A DNA stretch of 64,000 bases from positions 31,180,980-31,244,979 of the forward strand of contig NC_091144.1 in the NCBI RefSeq assembly GCF_041381155.1. The letters are read 5' to 3'. The stretch's first letter is position 1. Each line of letters opens with the position of its first letter. The notes below the pieces were generated by a model. That model had not been told where the DNA came from. It saw only the letters and a program-made list of their open reading frames with translations, and did not search any database. The stretch comes from Argopecten irradians. Its lineage: Eukaryota; Mollusca; Bivalvia; Pectinida; Pectinidae. Below are positions 35,905 through 47,500 of the stretch, piece after piece. The translations under genes and the position numbers were made by a program.

Positions 35905-36040
35905 ATTCCACACTTCTGACGATGACTGTGATATTGCGCGATGTATCTATATGGTTGTTATACATGTCGTTATTAAAAAAAAATATTATTTTCAACAGAC
36001 ATCTTTTTTTATCTTTTTGTGTCGGTATTCAGTTTCTATT
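35905..36040 (+). other. 3' UTR exon 4 of Gly/Tyr microprotein gene 2 (end uncertain)
   Basis: Follows AATTCCAG and starts ATTCCACACTTCTGACG, sharing GATATTGCGCGATGTATC with exon 4 of gene 1. The 3' boundary is not defined by a clear poly(A) signal. Confidence 0.5.
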
Positions 36041-36800
36041 ATAAGAGATTTGGAACGCCTTTTAAAACGTACAGATTATAGTTTCGGTGCCTTCCTGTGG
36101 CGAAACTATTTAAGTGAACTAATTTTCACTTTGATTAATTTTCGCCATTCAAAACTATACAATGTCTACTTCATCTGAGTGTGTTTGACACATTTTTACT
36201 GTGATTTCAATTACTGTCGAAACACACAAATATGAATCTCACGCGAAAATATGTTTGGTTACAGTGTTTTGACGTAACAGTCGGACATGACGGAAAACTT
36301 TCTAAACAACAGTAGTACGTACTCTCGGACGAAAAAACAACTTCAGGTGTTGCTTACCTTTCTGTAATATTTAATTATAACATAATAAATTAGGATTAAT
36401 ATACGCTTTATCATATACCAAATAAATACTTGAGATTTAGGTTACTCTTTTCACTTTTGAACGAATGCTATAACTATGATAATTTATAAAAATCTTGAAC
36501 GGTAACACATTTGACACTTAGACTTAGAAAAGCTTCATACCATGCTATATATAATCAGAAAATATAAATCAATACTCAAAGGTAAAGAGAGCGATAAATT
36601 ATTGATAATTCTCTCTGTCTCCAGGAATGGCACATATTAAAAACAGTCGAACCGTCTCTGTACAATATCACGTCAATTTTTGACATAAACACACCACATG
36701 TCTATGTCCTTATTTTCGCACACTCAAATTTTAGCGCGAAATCCGAAAATCTATTTTGAATAGTTAGTGGTAAATGGTGAATTCGCTCAGTCATCATGAA
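36041..36800. other. AT-rich non-coding DNA
   Basis: No exon, RNA gene or clear repeat seen between the Gly/Tyr gene 2 terminus and the fold-back cluster. Confidence 0.4.
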
Positions 36801-37000
36801 AGGTTTGTTTACATTTAATTATAATTAATTTTTATTTGTTTTCATACTTAATCCTACTTTCTGATTGGCAGATTATCATGACACCTCAATAGACATCGAC
36901 GATGCTTATTGATTTCGAAAAAAAATTATCCTTTGGAAAATCAATGGAATCGTACATTTAAATGTATATTGTGTTATCAAGTAGTCTGAAAAATTAATTA

Positions 37001-37140
37001 TAAGCATTGATGCAACTATTTTTAACTTCATTTTGTTAGAAAACTTTTGTGAGAATCCGCTACGCGGATTCACACAGTTTTCAATCAAAAAATTTTTTCA
37101 TATCCCGATGAAGTTAAATAATAGTGACATCAATGCTTAA
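37001..37140. repeat. fold-back element 1 (palindrome)
   Basis: Left arm TAAGCATTGATGCAACTATT with TTTAACTTCAT is mirrored by ATGAAGTTAAATAATAGTGA and CATCAATGCTTA. The centre is GAATCCGCTACGCGGATTC. A tandem unit shared with 6893-7095 lies just upstream, inverted (about 36800-36880). Confidence 0.75.
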
Positions 37141-37478
37141 ATACAAAAAAAATATTTCGCGCCATCATATTTTAGCGTAGCAGTTCTGTAGCGGAAAGCG
37201 AGAAAATAAGACAACCTCTAAAATGTTACGTTTGCGGTTTAACCCAGGAACATATTTTGCCTCCTAGATCTATTTACCATGAGTGGCTAGTTGATATGAA
37301 ATTTATCAAACAGGTTCAATAATTTGAGCATTTAGGCCAGTGGCATATCAGATTATTTAACGAGTTTGATATATTTCATATCACATAGTCACGAGTGTAA
37401 GACGCTATTTATCACATAACTTTTAATAATAGAAATGTAAGTAAAACTTCATATTACGAGTCTATTTTACACAAATAT

Positions 37479-38551
37479 AGCATTTTGATGAGGTCGATGC
37501 ATGGTTATATCGACCAAAGAAAAAATTAGGGCTGAAACGATTCATCGCGATACACATTGAATCGCGATGTTTGTATGTTGATACGATTTTACGATACAGC
37601 CTTTAAGCTTGCTGTTTCGGTTCGATACGATGCAATATTTAGACTCACACTTGAAGCAATAAATCTTAGCCATATTAAGATTATCAAACACTGGGATCAG
37701 CCCCAAAAGAGGTGTAAACACTCTCTGACCATCTCCCCACCTGTTTTGAGCCTATTAAGCCTGGTAGTGAGCTAGTGTCACTACTCACGTGTGTCTGTTG
37801 CAGAAGTCCACCAGCTGGTCGCGGCCGATTTGGAAACAAGCTACAAATATTCAAACCCCTTACAATAAATGTAATGACTACAGCTAGTAAGAATCACATC
37901 AATAGCAAACACTTTTCACATTTGTAAATGATTTACTCACGTTTTCAGTGTTAAATAGGCCTACATTGTCTGATGGAAGTCATAAAATTTGCAATCGTAA
38001 TGGCCGCCATTTTGGCATTTGCTAATGGTAATAAAGGAGTCGGATAGGTATAAAAAAAATCCGGAACAATTTAAAGACATATTCAAATATACTATTTAAA
38101 TCTCTGATTTAAATACGTATATTATTGCTTTAGAAATATTTCAAGTATACAAATATATGAACTTAGTATTATTATTTTTTTGTTACAGGTAGATGGCTAC
38201 ATATACTTATACTCAAGTCATTAATTTTTTTTACATTTTTCTATAATAATTGGAGAAATTTATGTTTGTTTACATCAAACATAAAAAATGTCTCTTTTAG
38301 GTATGATTTATTAATGCTTTAGTTGTACATTTTAAAATCCAGATGTAAAAAAAACTGTTGAAAACGCAAGATGGCACAAAACAGAAGTATCGTATCGAAA
38401 ATAATCGAGAGTCATGTATCGTAATACGTATCGTATCGGAGTACTGGTGTATCGTTGCAGCCCTAGAAAAAATATTGACCGAGGACGTAGTCCGAGGTCG
38501 ATATTTTTTCTGTGGTCGATATAACCATGTATTGACCGAAATCAAAATGCT
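37479..38551. repeat. fold-back element 2, split by an hAT insertion
   Basis: Outer arms AGCATTTTGATGAGGTCGAT and, inverted at the other end, AGCATTTTGATTTCGGTCAA. Inner arms meet at GACCGAGGACGTAGTCCGAG. Removing the inserted 37527-38465 element and one target copy leaves a palindrome of about 130 bp. Confidence 0.7.
37527..38465. mobile_element. hAT-type non-autonomous element with 8-bp target duplication
   Basis: Begins TAGGGCTGAAACGATTCATC and ends with the inverse of TAGGGCTGCAACGATACA. GAAAAAAT occurs on both sides (37519-37526 and 38466-38473), the 8-bp duplication expected of hAT transposons. The TAGGGCTGCAACGAT terminus is a familiar hAT end. The 939-bp interior has no transposase frame. 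Confidence 0.85.
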
Positions 38552-39446
38552 ATAATTGTTTTATTATTTTTCAGGATTTTTAACATTTTGAAATGAGTGT
38601 GAAACTAAATAATCACGCATTGTAAATTCTGCTTCGTGAAGACAGTTACAATCTAAAAAAACCATATGAAAACAGTACTTCACGCTTTTATTACATGCAC
38701 CCGGCGCATGCGTGCTTGTAAATTGCATACATGCACATGTACTCCATTAAGCCTGTAGCTCCATGTCGGACACAGTCAATTAAATGTATAGTTTGTTCTC
38801 CGTTGAGATAATCCACTTCGACGCCAAATATATATTAAAAGATTCAGATTGACATGAAGATACATTCTCTTATGCTTAAAATTCCGTAAAATAAATATCG
38901 TATACATACAGTAGGATTAGCCTAGGCCTTATGTTGTTACTAGTATAGGTGGAATTTTTAAAATAAATATCAAACGTATTCTCGTATTCACTATCCAATG
39001 GCTCCAGATGCTTAATGAATGTTATTCGATTATTTCCTACTCTCCTACCGTGTTTATGTTGAAAATTTAAAAGTTTAAACTGTAGTCATCAGCTGGAAGT
39101 CATCATCATCTTTGATAGAAACCGAAACAATCAACGTCGTCTGTCACATTTCGTGGTTACGCTTCAAACTCAGGTCATCAAAGCGTTTGTTTCAAAGCGA
39201 CAGGAACACCAAGCGTTTTGGTAACGTAGATGATAACGTTATCTACAAATAATTCAATTTTGCTTGTTACGAGCATTTTCATTGGCTTAAAAATTTACTT
39301 TATCAGCCCATAAAGGAAAAAATGGCGTCGCCGTTTATAACGTTGCTTCTGATTGGCTGAGATGACGGCGTAATGATTTCATAGACAAAAGAGTCCCATA
39401 ATGAATTTTGAATATTGAAGAGATTGTCTTTAGTAAATTGAATTAT
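38552..39446. other. non-coding DNA between fold-back elements
   Basis: No gene supported. Moderately GC-richer patches such as AATGGCGTCGCCGTTTATAA (39322-39341) adjoin the next fold-back and may belong to it. Confidence 0.4.
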
Positions 39447-39601
39447 AAGGATTAATTTGAATATATTTTTTATGTTATGGAGATATAACACAAAAATCTG
39501 AGTGTACTCTCATCATAAACCGCTTCGCGGTTTATTTAGTGTACACTCAGATTTTTGTGTTATATCTCCATAACATAAAAAATCTATTCAAGTTAATCCT
39601 T
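39447..39601. repeat. fold-back element 3 (near-perfect palindrome)
   Basis: About 70-bp arms: AAGGATTAATTTGAATATAT with TATGTTATGGAGATATAACA and CAAAAATCTGAGTGTAC are mirrored after a centre of AAACCGCTTCGCGGTTT. Arms differ at only a few bases. It could extrude as a cruciform or, if transcribed, form a long hairpin. Confidence 0.85.
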
Positions 39602-41256
39602 AAATAACCGTGCAATATACTTTTTCTATAAACTACTTCCGGAAAAATCGTGCAATATAATTATTATCGGTCATCACGTGGCGTGTTTTTGACCAATGAG
39701 AAGTGACAAAAAATCCAGAAAATAATAAATTGAGATATAATTTGACCAGGAAAATGCTTGTAACATATTATGTATATCTTTGATTTCAAGTTGTGATAAT
39801 ACCTTTGCTTATCACATATTGCCTTTATAGTCATAGGGATCTGAGAATTAGTTACAGTTTAAATCAATTTGGGCCCACCAATATTAGTATATCCGTATGA
39901 AAATATAGTTTAATGAATATATTTATAAATGGATTGAAGTGTTTTATCTATCTTTGTATATCCAGTTTATCGATGGGACTATTTCATCTACTGTTATTGT
40001 TTAGTCAGTTGTCCGTGTCAACACATTAGAAAAGGCTAGGCTGTTCCATGGAAAGATTTTTTTCTTAATGCATACATATAACGCGCACCATTGAATATGC
40101 TAGAAGGCCCAATATATGTTATTCACAAAAAGTATTTCTATCAATTTGATATTAAGGAAGGGCTACCTCTGTTATGAAGTTTCTCGATAAACATAAATGA
40201 AAATGCCTCAGCAGTCACAATAACGGATGCAATGTTATCTGACTCAATAAATTATAGAGTCTTGTACAAAGTCCTTTCAATTGTTTTACTATCCGACATT
40301 CTATTCCATCGCATCCATATACAATGATGTGGACTTAATGATAACGTACTAGTTAATAATTGATGATAGATGGGTTCCCCGATATATGTGTACTAAACAA
40401 AGTGGAAAATGTATTACCATGTACATTTCCTTGGTGCATTTTAACGACATATCGATATAAATGTATAAAATATTGCAGAATTACTCCACAATCTCAGACT
40501 CATTTCGACTCAATATGAATGACAATATTGCATTGGGGTCAAGTTCTACTGACCTTTCAAATTGGCTAATCAGATTGCAACTTCGCTAGTCAAGGATACT
40601 CTCCCTGAAACCCGTTCGTCCAATGAAATTCACCATCAAGATCTGCAGGCAGTGATTTGATTGGTTATTCCCGAAGGTCACCAGAACGTGACCCCTAATG
40701 AGATGTTGTCAGATCCTCTAATATCAAACGCAGTGATGTTAAGGATCTGTATTTTTATCATATTGAAACATGTCATAGAAGATCTAACTGACCACCAAAG
40801 AAGGTTGAGACCTTTTTTTCTCGCACCTCGGACAGGGAAATCTCACTTGATACCCGGTGCTAGATTTTTCTATCTCGTCCGATCTGTCTGGTACCTTTAC
40901 GCGAATTTTGGCGGAATTTTACACTATTCATGTAACAGTCCGCGCATGTGACGTCAAACTCTCAAACCGGTGACGTCACAAGCGTCAGATAATCAATATT
41001 ATTAGAAATATATGCATTCAGTCATTTACCATGCATTGTTTGGTTGTTGTTTTTAATCATGAAAACAGTATGTACCGATTGATCATCGTTTTCTCTTTTA
41101 TATAACCGAACTATAGTTTTATGCGGAATGAGTGAAATCGAAGCGCAGATGAAATGGTTAATCGGCTTTAAACCAGGAGGCCCAAGACGGGATAGTTTTA
41201 CACTCTGAACGCGTATATAGATGGGTTTTGTTATATCTTAGAGGCGCGAGAAAAAA
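39602..41256. other. non-coding DNA with two CRE sites
   Basis: No exon supported. Two full TGACGTCA palindromes lie 22 bases apart (40949-40956 and 40971-40978), but no gene start is visible next to them. Confidence 0.4.
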
Positions 41257-41415
41257 AATCTATTACCTTTAAGTGATCGAGATCGGGTTATCTCAGTCTC
41301 GGGCTAAGATTTTGTAACATCCCAACCTCGGCTAACGCCTCGGTTGGGATTATGTTACAAAATCTTAGCCCTCGACTGAGATAACCCGATCTCGATCACT
41401 TACAGGTAACAGATT
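41257..41415. repeat. fold-back element 4 (palindrome)
   Basis: The left arm, AAGTGATCGAGATCGGGTTA then TCTCAGTC...GGGCTAAGATTTTGTAACAT, is mirrored on the right with very few differences. The centre is CCCAACCTCGGCTAACGCCTCGGTTGGG-like, itself palindromic. Confidence 0.85.
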
Positions 41416-42804
41416 TTATTAATCTAGCTAATCGGGAATGACGTAACTTTTACTAACGTCATCTGTGATGGTTCAAGTCTAAGCTTAAGACTATTTTAGA
41501 CTTAAGAATGTTTCATGATCTTGGGGCCTGATCATATTATAATTTATCCCCGGTACTACAACCTACATATAATTACATTTCCTTGAATACTCAGTACCAC
41601 ATACTTGAATTAGACTCCAATACTGGGTTTTACACCCGTGTATACAAAAATACATTTTGGATTATTTTGTGTAGTTTGGTATATGGCTTGTTTATGGTAG
41701 TATTTGCTACAATGTATGTGGTATATGAAGAACATAGTATTCTTCTTGCAATCCAAAAGACCATTGATAACTTTTTCCATCATACTGTCGGGTGGATTCC
41801 ATTTTGAAGGATATTCGATTTCATTGTCTGATAAGGACATAATGGTGAAACCATTATTTAACAGGTATTGTTTGACATCGATATGTTTAAGCATAAACTA
41901 TTTGATGAGGCTTGGTTTACCAGGAGGTGTATTAGGCTATCTGAATGGGAGAAATTGATTTTTCTACGTTTTTACATATATATATATCTCCTTATCTTAA
42001 TATAATTAAAAACATGATTGTGATCATTCAGTGTGTTACAAAAAGTGATGACCAAGGTAAAATATAAATACTATATGAATTACTAGCTCAAATGAACATG
42101 TCGGTTTTTATTGTTTTCTAAATGGATATGATATCAAACTATTGGCCATGAGCTCTTTAATAATGGCGATTGATTTATCAACATTTATAAGCATGGAAGA
42201 TAAAAGCACTGTTCTGTACCGATATACTTACACGCAATTTTCTTTTCATTGATTTTAAAATCACATAACAGGTTTGGTAACGCATTGATTCTCCAATAAC
42301 AAAATTAATGCTCGAGTACAGCCATTGAAACATCATGTTGTCTGACAACTTAAATGAAAAACCTCGAAACGATTATAACAAAATATGACATGTACAGATG
42401 CGTATGTTCGCAAGCGTACCTTTCATACAATGAACGATGACGATAAGGGGGAGTGCATAAAAATTGGCATATAAATCATTTGATTAACAAAGCATGATAC
42501 CTATATTACATGATACTAATGGCTAACGTTGCGGTCGTTTAATGCATTGACAATTGTGTATTGATTGAGCTGCACGGCCGTCATAAGCAGATCAGGGTTG
42601 TCGACTATATGGTAAAGTGTTGTCACCTACGTTAAAATAATAGTCAATACATAGCAGCATTTATGGTGGTTACATGTTTATTTATTCATTTATCATGCAA
42701 AAACGTGTGTTTGTGACAAAACAAACATAACATAGTTGGCTAACATTCTACATGTAAATCAAATACTCGTAAAACTACATCAAAATAAGAAAAATAAACT
42801 TATG
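41416..42804. other. AT-rich non-coding DNA
   Basis: Open frames here on both strands are short and overlapping, without recognisable protein features. Nothing supported. Confidence 0.4.
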
Positions 42805-43010
42805 ATTTCAGCCGCTCGCTTTTCATCTAGCCGACTAGGGTTCGATCCCTGGCACGGACGTGAAAAGGTTAGGGGTTCGCGAGTTTTCTCCGGGAACTCC
42901 GGTTTTGTCACACACTAAGACCCCCGCGCGCTTACATACGGGCCATCGAGAGTGATTTCGATAAGTTGTATAACTTGTCTCACAATCAATGTAAAATAAA
43001 TAAAATTTAA
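42805..43010 (+). mobile_element. tRNA-derived SINE
   Basis: A B-box GGGTTCGATCCCT (42838-42850) follows CAGCCGCTCGC and CTAGCCGACTA (tRNA-like head). A body with TTTTCTCCGGGAACTCCGG and AAGACCCCCGCGCGC leads to a tail of AAAATAAATAAA. The CTCCGGGAACTCCGG body is a form I associate with invertebrate SINEs; the family name is uncertain. Confidence 0.75.
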
Positions 43011-43097
43011 TTCATGTTTTCGGGAACTTTAGTTGTTATGGTGGGAAATTAAATTTCAAATGTGTAGAAGTATGGAGCTTGAGTTACCATCACTCTC

Positions 43098-43290
43098 TGG
43101 TTCAGATTCATGAACATTCCCTAAATTTAAGGAACTCCTTACCTTAAAATTCTCTATAAGAAGCATTGCATATTCTATGGAAAGCTCCTTAGCTTAAGAT
43201 TTTTTCCGTAATTTTTGTAATGCTTTCCTATGGGGAATTTAAAGTTAAGGAATCATTATACTTAAGGAATTTCGTGGAACTGGGCCCTGA
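43098..43290. mobile_element. MITE-like inverted-repeat element
   Basis: The left end, GGTTCAGATTCATGAAC then AATTTAAGGAA, is loosely mirrored by TTAAGGAATTTCGTGGAACT and GGGCCC at the right. The GGGCCCAGTTCCACGAAATT end is a common animal MITE form. Confidence 0.5.
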
Positions 43291-43566
43291 AGCAGTTTTT
43301 TTATATATTTTGAGATGAGATACAGGCTAGGTGTTGGACGTACCTAAACAGTTATGTGCTACATATTTCCGAATAAACGATAATGCTACATACAACACAT
43401 CGCCACAAGGAGCGTCCGTCAATAAGTCACCTTTGCTGATGTTAATCCATACCAAATGAAACAATATCTTACCCTTAACACTGTGTGAACTATACTGTAT
43501 GATTACCGGATGTTACGATTGTCGAAGTGATACAAATATTGAGTGGAGAATGTATAATAGCCCAAT

Positions 43567-43950
43567 GAATGCTCCAACTCCATTGGTTATAGATAAGTAT
43601 AATGGTCCAGTGAATGCTCCAACTCCATTAATTATTGATAAGTATAAAGCTCAGTGAATGCTCCTACCCCAATGGTTATAGATAAGTATAATAGCCCAGT
43701 GAATGCTCCAACTCCATTAATTATTGATAAGTATAATAGCTCAGTGAATGCTCCTACCCCAATGGTTATAGAAAAGTATAATAGCCCAGTGAATGCTCCA
43801 ACTCCATTAATTATTGAGAAGTTAAATAGCCCATTGAATGCTCCAACCCCAATGGTTATAGATAAGTATAATAGTCCAGTGAATGTTCCAACTCCATTGA
43901 TTATTGAGAAGTATAATAGCCCAGTGAATGCTCCAACTCCATTTGTTAGT
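43567..43950. repeat. 45-bp minisatellite (nine copies)
   Basis: Unit roughly AATGCTCCAACTCCATTAAT plus TATTGATAAGTATAATAGCCCAGTG. GCTCC recurs every 45 bases (43571, 43616, 43660, 43705, 43750, 43795, 43840, 43885, 43930), with one 44-base step. Units alternate between two subtypes (ATGGTTATAG and TTAATTATTG), giving a 90-bp higher order. Frames stay open on both strands because 45 is divisible by three; the plus frame reads NAPTPMVIDKYNSPV. I see no splice or start context making it coding. Confidence 0.85.
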
Positions 43951-44577
43951 TTGATCAGTGGATACATGATAGTTACTTCTATTTTAAAATGCACAAAAAT
44001 GTAATTAGGAATTGCACAAAAATGTTATTAGGAATTGACCGTCTATGATGAATCAATCATATATATCGAAAAGAAACATTATTAGGCATCGTTCGGTCTT
44101 GATTGGTGGGTGATTGTATTGATTATTTGTATCCTTATAACTAGTATATATATGATTTTTAAGGACGCATTGTATAAAACTGATGAATGGGTCTTTTAAG
44201 TGTTGGTGATAGTTTGCTTTCATAATGTGTATCCGCAGTAAATGGAGTTCTTTGTAAAATTCAAGCATGAACATGTACGGAAGTAATTGTGTTTATTCTA
44301 ATTGTGTCATGACAAAGAGGTAGATCGCTTAGACAATTTGACATACAATATAATTTTGTCCACTCTAACTAATAGAACTGCTACTTAGCCACATATGTAC
44401 ATATGTATCCATATCCTATAGACACATCTCTTAGGTTCAAACGTTATCTGCGTAGGTATTGCTTATTCGGTTCATGAATATAGAAACAGGTATGCGAGTA
44501 CACGCGAGCGCTATCCTAGAGGTCTTCCAACTGTCATTCTGTATGCGACTAGGCGTTGTGTTGGAAGTTCATTAGCA
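43951..44577. other. upstream region of the 352-aa membrane protein gene
   Basis: No clear TATA box or earlier exon is visible. The stretch just before the ATG (about 44490-44577) is GC-richer and may be 5' leader. Confidence 0.4.
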
Positions 44578-47500
44578 ATGACAGGACTAACGGCACTGTT
44601 GTTGATGCTTGCACATATAACAGGTAAGCCATTTATTAGAAGTTTAGAAATATCACATTAAAATAGTAAGCATGCCATCTTTAAACCATTTTTTTTCATT
44701 TTAAAACCCTATTTATCCTTACAGTTCCGTCTGATAACTTCAGATTCGCCGTGATATTGCGTCGTTTTGTGAAACCAGTGAAGTTTTCATCAATATATAT
44801 GCATCGGTATTCAATAATATTGTTCATTATGCATGACTAACTGGCACCACTGGACTTCACTGCGATATTTTATTTTAGTCGTAAGAGATACATGCATTTT
44901 TATATCTCGTTTTTTATACTTCATATTTTATTAGTATGGGTATTATTTTTGTTTCCCACGTATATCCCCAGACATATGTATAAGAAAGTGTTAGTGGATT
45001 TTGCAGTAACCAAATTTTGCGTTATCCATCCTCTCATTTCTTTATTCATCCTAAGAGTGAAGACCACTTTAATTTAGCTAGAAACAAATGTTCTCGTCAT
45101 TTTGCGAACAGACCGAAATGAATTAAAATGTTTCGCTAAAAATGTATAATCGCATGTATATTTTCCCAATATGTTGAAAAATATGACGAAGTGAAATATT
45201 GTATACAAGAAATAAAGTGGTTTTACTTAAGGTTTGTTCGAAATCAAACATAAAAATCAACAATATCGAATTTTGCTATCATTTACGTGATCAAACATTT
45301 GCCTGGTATCACTCACGAGGGTGATAGCTAACATGAGAGTAATACTGCAAGCATGAATATATTCGCGAGTATTACTTCTCGCGATATGCATGTGTAAATA
45401 TTTCGAAGTGTTATCCTTTTCGGGAGAGAAGTACATGTAGCTTTTATATACATCAAATAATACGAGCGGGGATTTTTTCGATGTGTAAAGACCTTCATGT
45501 TATTGGCTTAAAATCACCCTGGTGTACATTTCTACGTGTACATTTACGATAAAGTCAAAAATTCTGTGTGTGTTTTGTTTTATTTTCATGTTTATATATG
45601 ATTGTTGTAAACAAATCATTAGTAATGGCAGTACTTTGTTGTTATGAATATCATTCAGGTTAACTTATTTCAACAACATTTAAGATGGGTTTCCGGGTAT
45701 TCCAGTTTCAATTCTCCGCAGACAACTATTAATATATATTAATTGTTTTATTTATATTTTATTTTGTATTTTTCCTGAGTTGTATAAGCTATGAAATCTG
45801 TGTGATATAATACAAAATTAATCAAGTAACTTGAAGTACAAATTTTTAGAAAACATATTACTTGGTTTCGGAATCATTTATAAGGACTATGTATGGTTTG
45901 GACCCCCTTTTGGCCCCCGAATCCATCAATCTCTTGAACTATAAGCAATAAGTAATTTAGTTGTTGAATTTGATATATATTTAGTGCTTCATTTAATTGA
46001 AATAAAACATCCAAATTTGACAGCTTTAGCTGTCATGCGGTAACCATACAGAATATCCATAAATTGAGTGAATTTGAAATTTTTGATAGTTTTTGTCTAA
46101 GAAACAACAAAAAGGCAATCTTGAACAAAATTCATATTTATTCAGAATATGTGTGTACGTCATATTCAGAAATCTAAAAATTGAAGTGCGCTCTATGGTT
46201 TCTAGATAAAAAATGGTCAAAATTGACGAAAAAACCACATTGCTATAATTTGTGCATATTTGGATAGTTACCTTAGCAACTGAAGCTGCACCACATACAT
46301 CATACCTATAGTGTCAAGGATGTACTTGTTATTAGAAATACAACCATTTGATCACTAAATAAGAGGTTTCAAATTTAACAGATTTAGAGAATAAAACACA
46401 AACCATACATAGTCCAAATGTATAGATAATTACTTATAAAGTGAGTGACTTTAAATTTAGCATCAACACAAAACGGAAAACTAAAAAAAAATAATAAAAA
46501 CAATTTTACATGTTCACGGAGAAAAAAAAGATTAGTGTAAATACTCGGAAACCCGTACATAAGATAATTTACGTGTATTATAAAAGTGTTAGAAAAGCAT
46601 CAAATAAAATTCACACATGATAATGTAAATAATGAGTGATTATAACCCTAAACTGATATACGTTTCGTTTTTCTTGACCTAAAGTAAAACTCACTTAAAG
46701 TATCGATCACGGTTGAATTGAAAACATCGGATGAGTCGAATGTTTCAATTGGTCCTGATTTCTTTCTTTCTTTATACTAGTAAATATAGCACGGATGAAT
46801 AGAACAGCTGTTGAATCGAATACTGCGGTTAAATTGAATTCATTTTCCGGTCCCTTCCTTCTAAAATATACCAAAATTTCCTTTTTTGTGTCGAACATCC
46901 CGACGTAACGCTGTCTCAGGTAAAAGTCAAGTATCGGTCCAATTGACCAAACATGACTGATCAACCGTAACAGTGTTAACGAACGTTACTATTCCATCAA
47001 AACCTAAAGCCCTTGTTTACAGAGGTGCACAGGTAAAGGCGAAATACATACATTGTACATATATAGTTGAGAGCAGTTCTGGAATAAAACGTAGCGTCTT
47101 CAATTCATAATGATTTGCGAGTTTATGTACATGTACATAGCCGACGATAGAAAGGAGGAAAATTTTCTTGCTATTTATTGCCTTTCTTAAATCAATAGGT
47201 GTGTAAAACGCCAACCTGGAAACATTCGGTACAATCAGTATAACTATAACGTGCATGTCTTCGTGAGCAGTAAAACACGAATGAGTCGACCATCGGATAA
47301 GTCGAATATTTTGCTTGGTCCTGCTGACTTCGACTTGTCCGTGTTTCACTGTTCACGGAGACATTGACGTCTAAGTTGTACTGACTATATCGATGATTTC
47401 CAGGTTGGCGTTTTACACACATTTTGGTGCTTTGGAGACTCCTTCCTTTACTTCGCTTGACTTTGGAGACTCCTTCCTTTACTTCGCTTGACTTCTTTTA

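Noticed and set aside
40661-40951. 96-codon open frame
   Set aside because: No recognisable domain, no start context or splice partners; it spans promoter-like CRE-containing sequence.
43632-43994. 120-codon minus-strand frame with GVGAFTGLLYLSI repeats
   Set aside because: Consequence of the 45-bp minisatellite period; its twin is open on the other strand.
44727-44840. Phase-compatible alternative exon 2 (after CCTTACAG) for the 352-aa gene
   Set aside because: It joins exon 1 in phase but reaches a stop in about 40 codons; the exon at 48112 continues into six further matching exons.
46707-47422. Overlapping minus-strand frames of 76-110 codons
   Set aside because: They translate an inverted-repeat element and its relatives inside an intron; no protein similarity seen.
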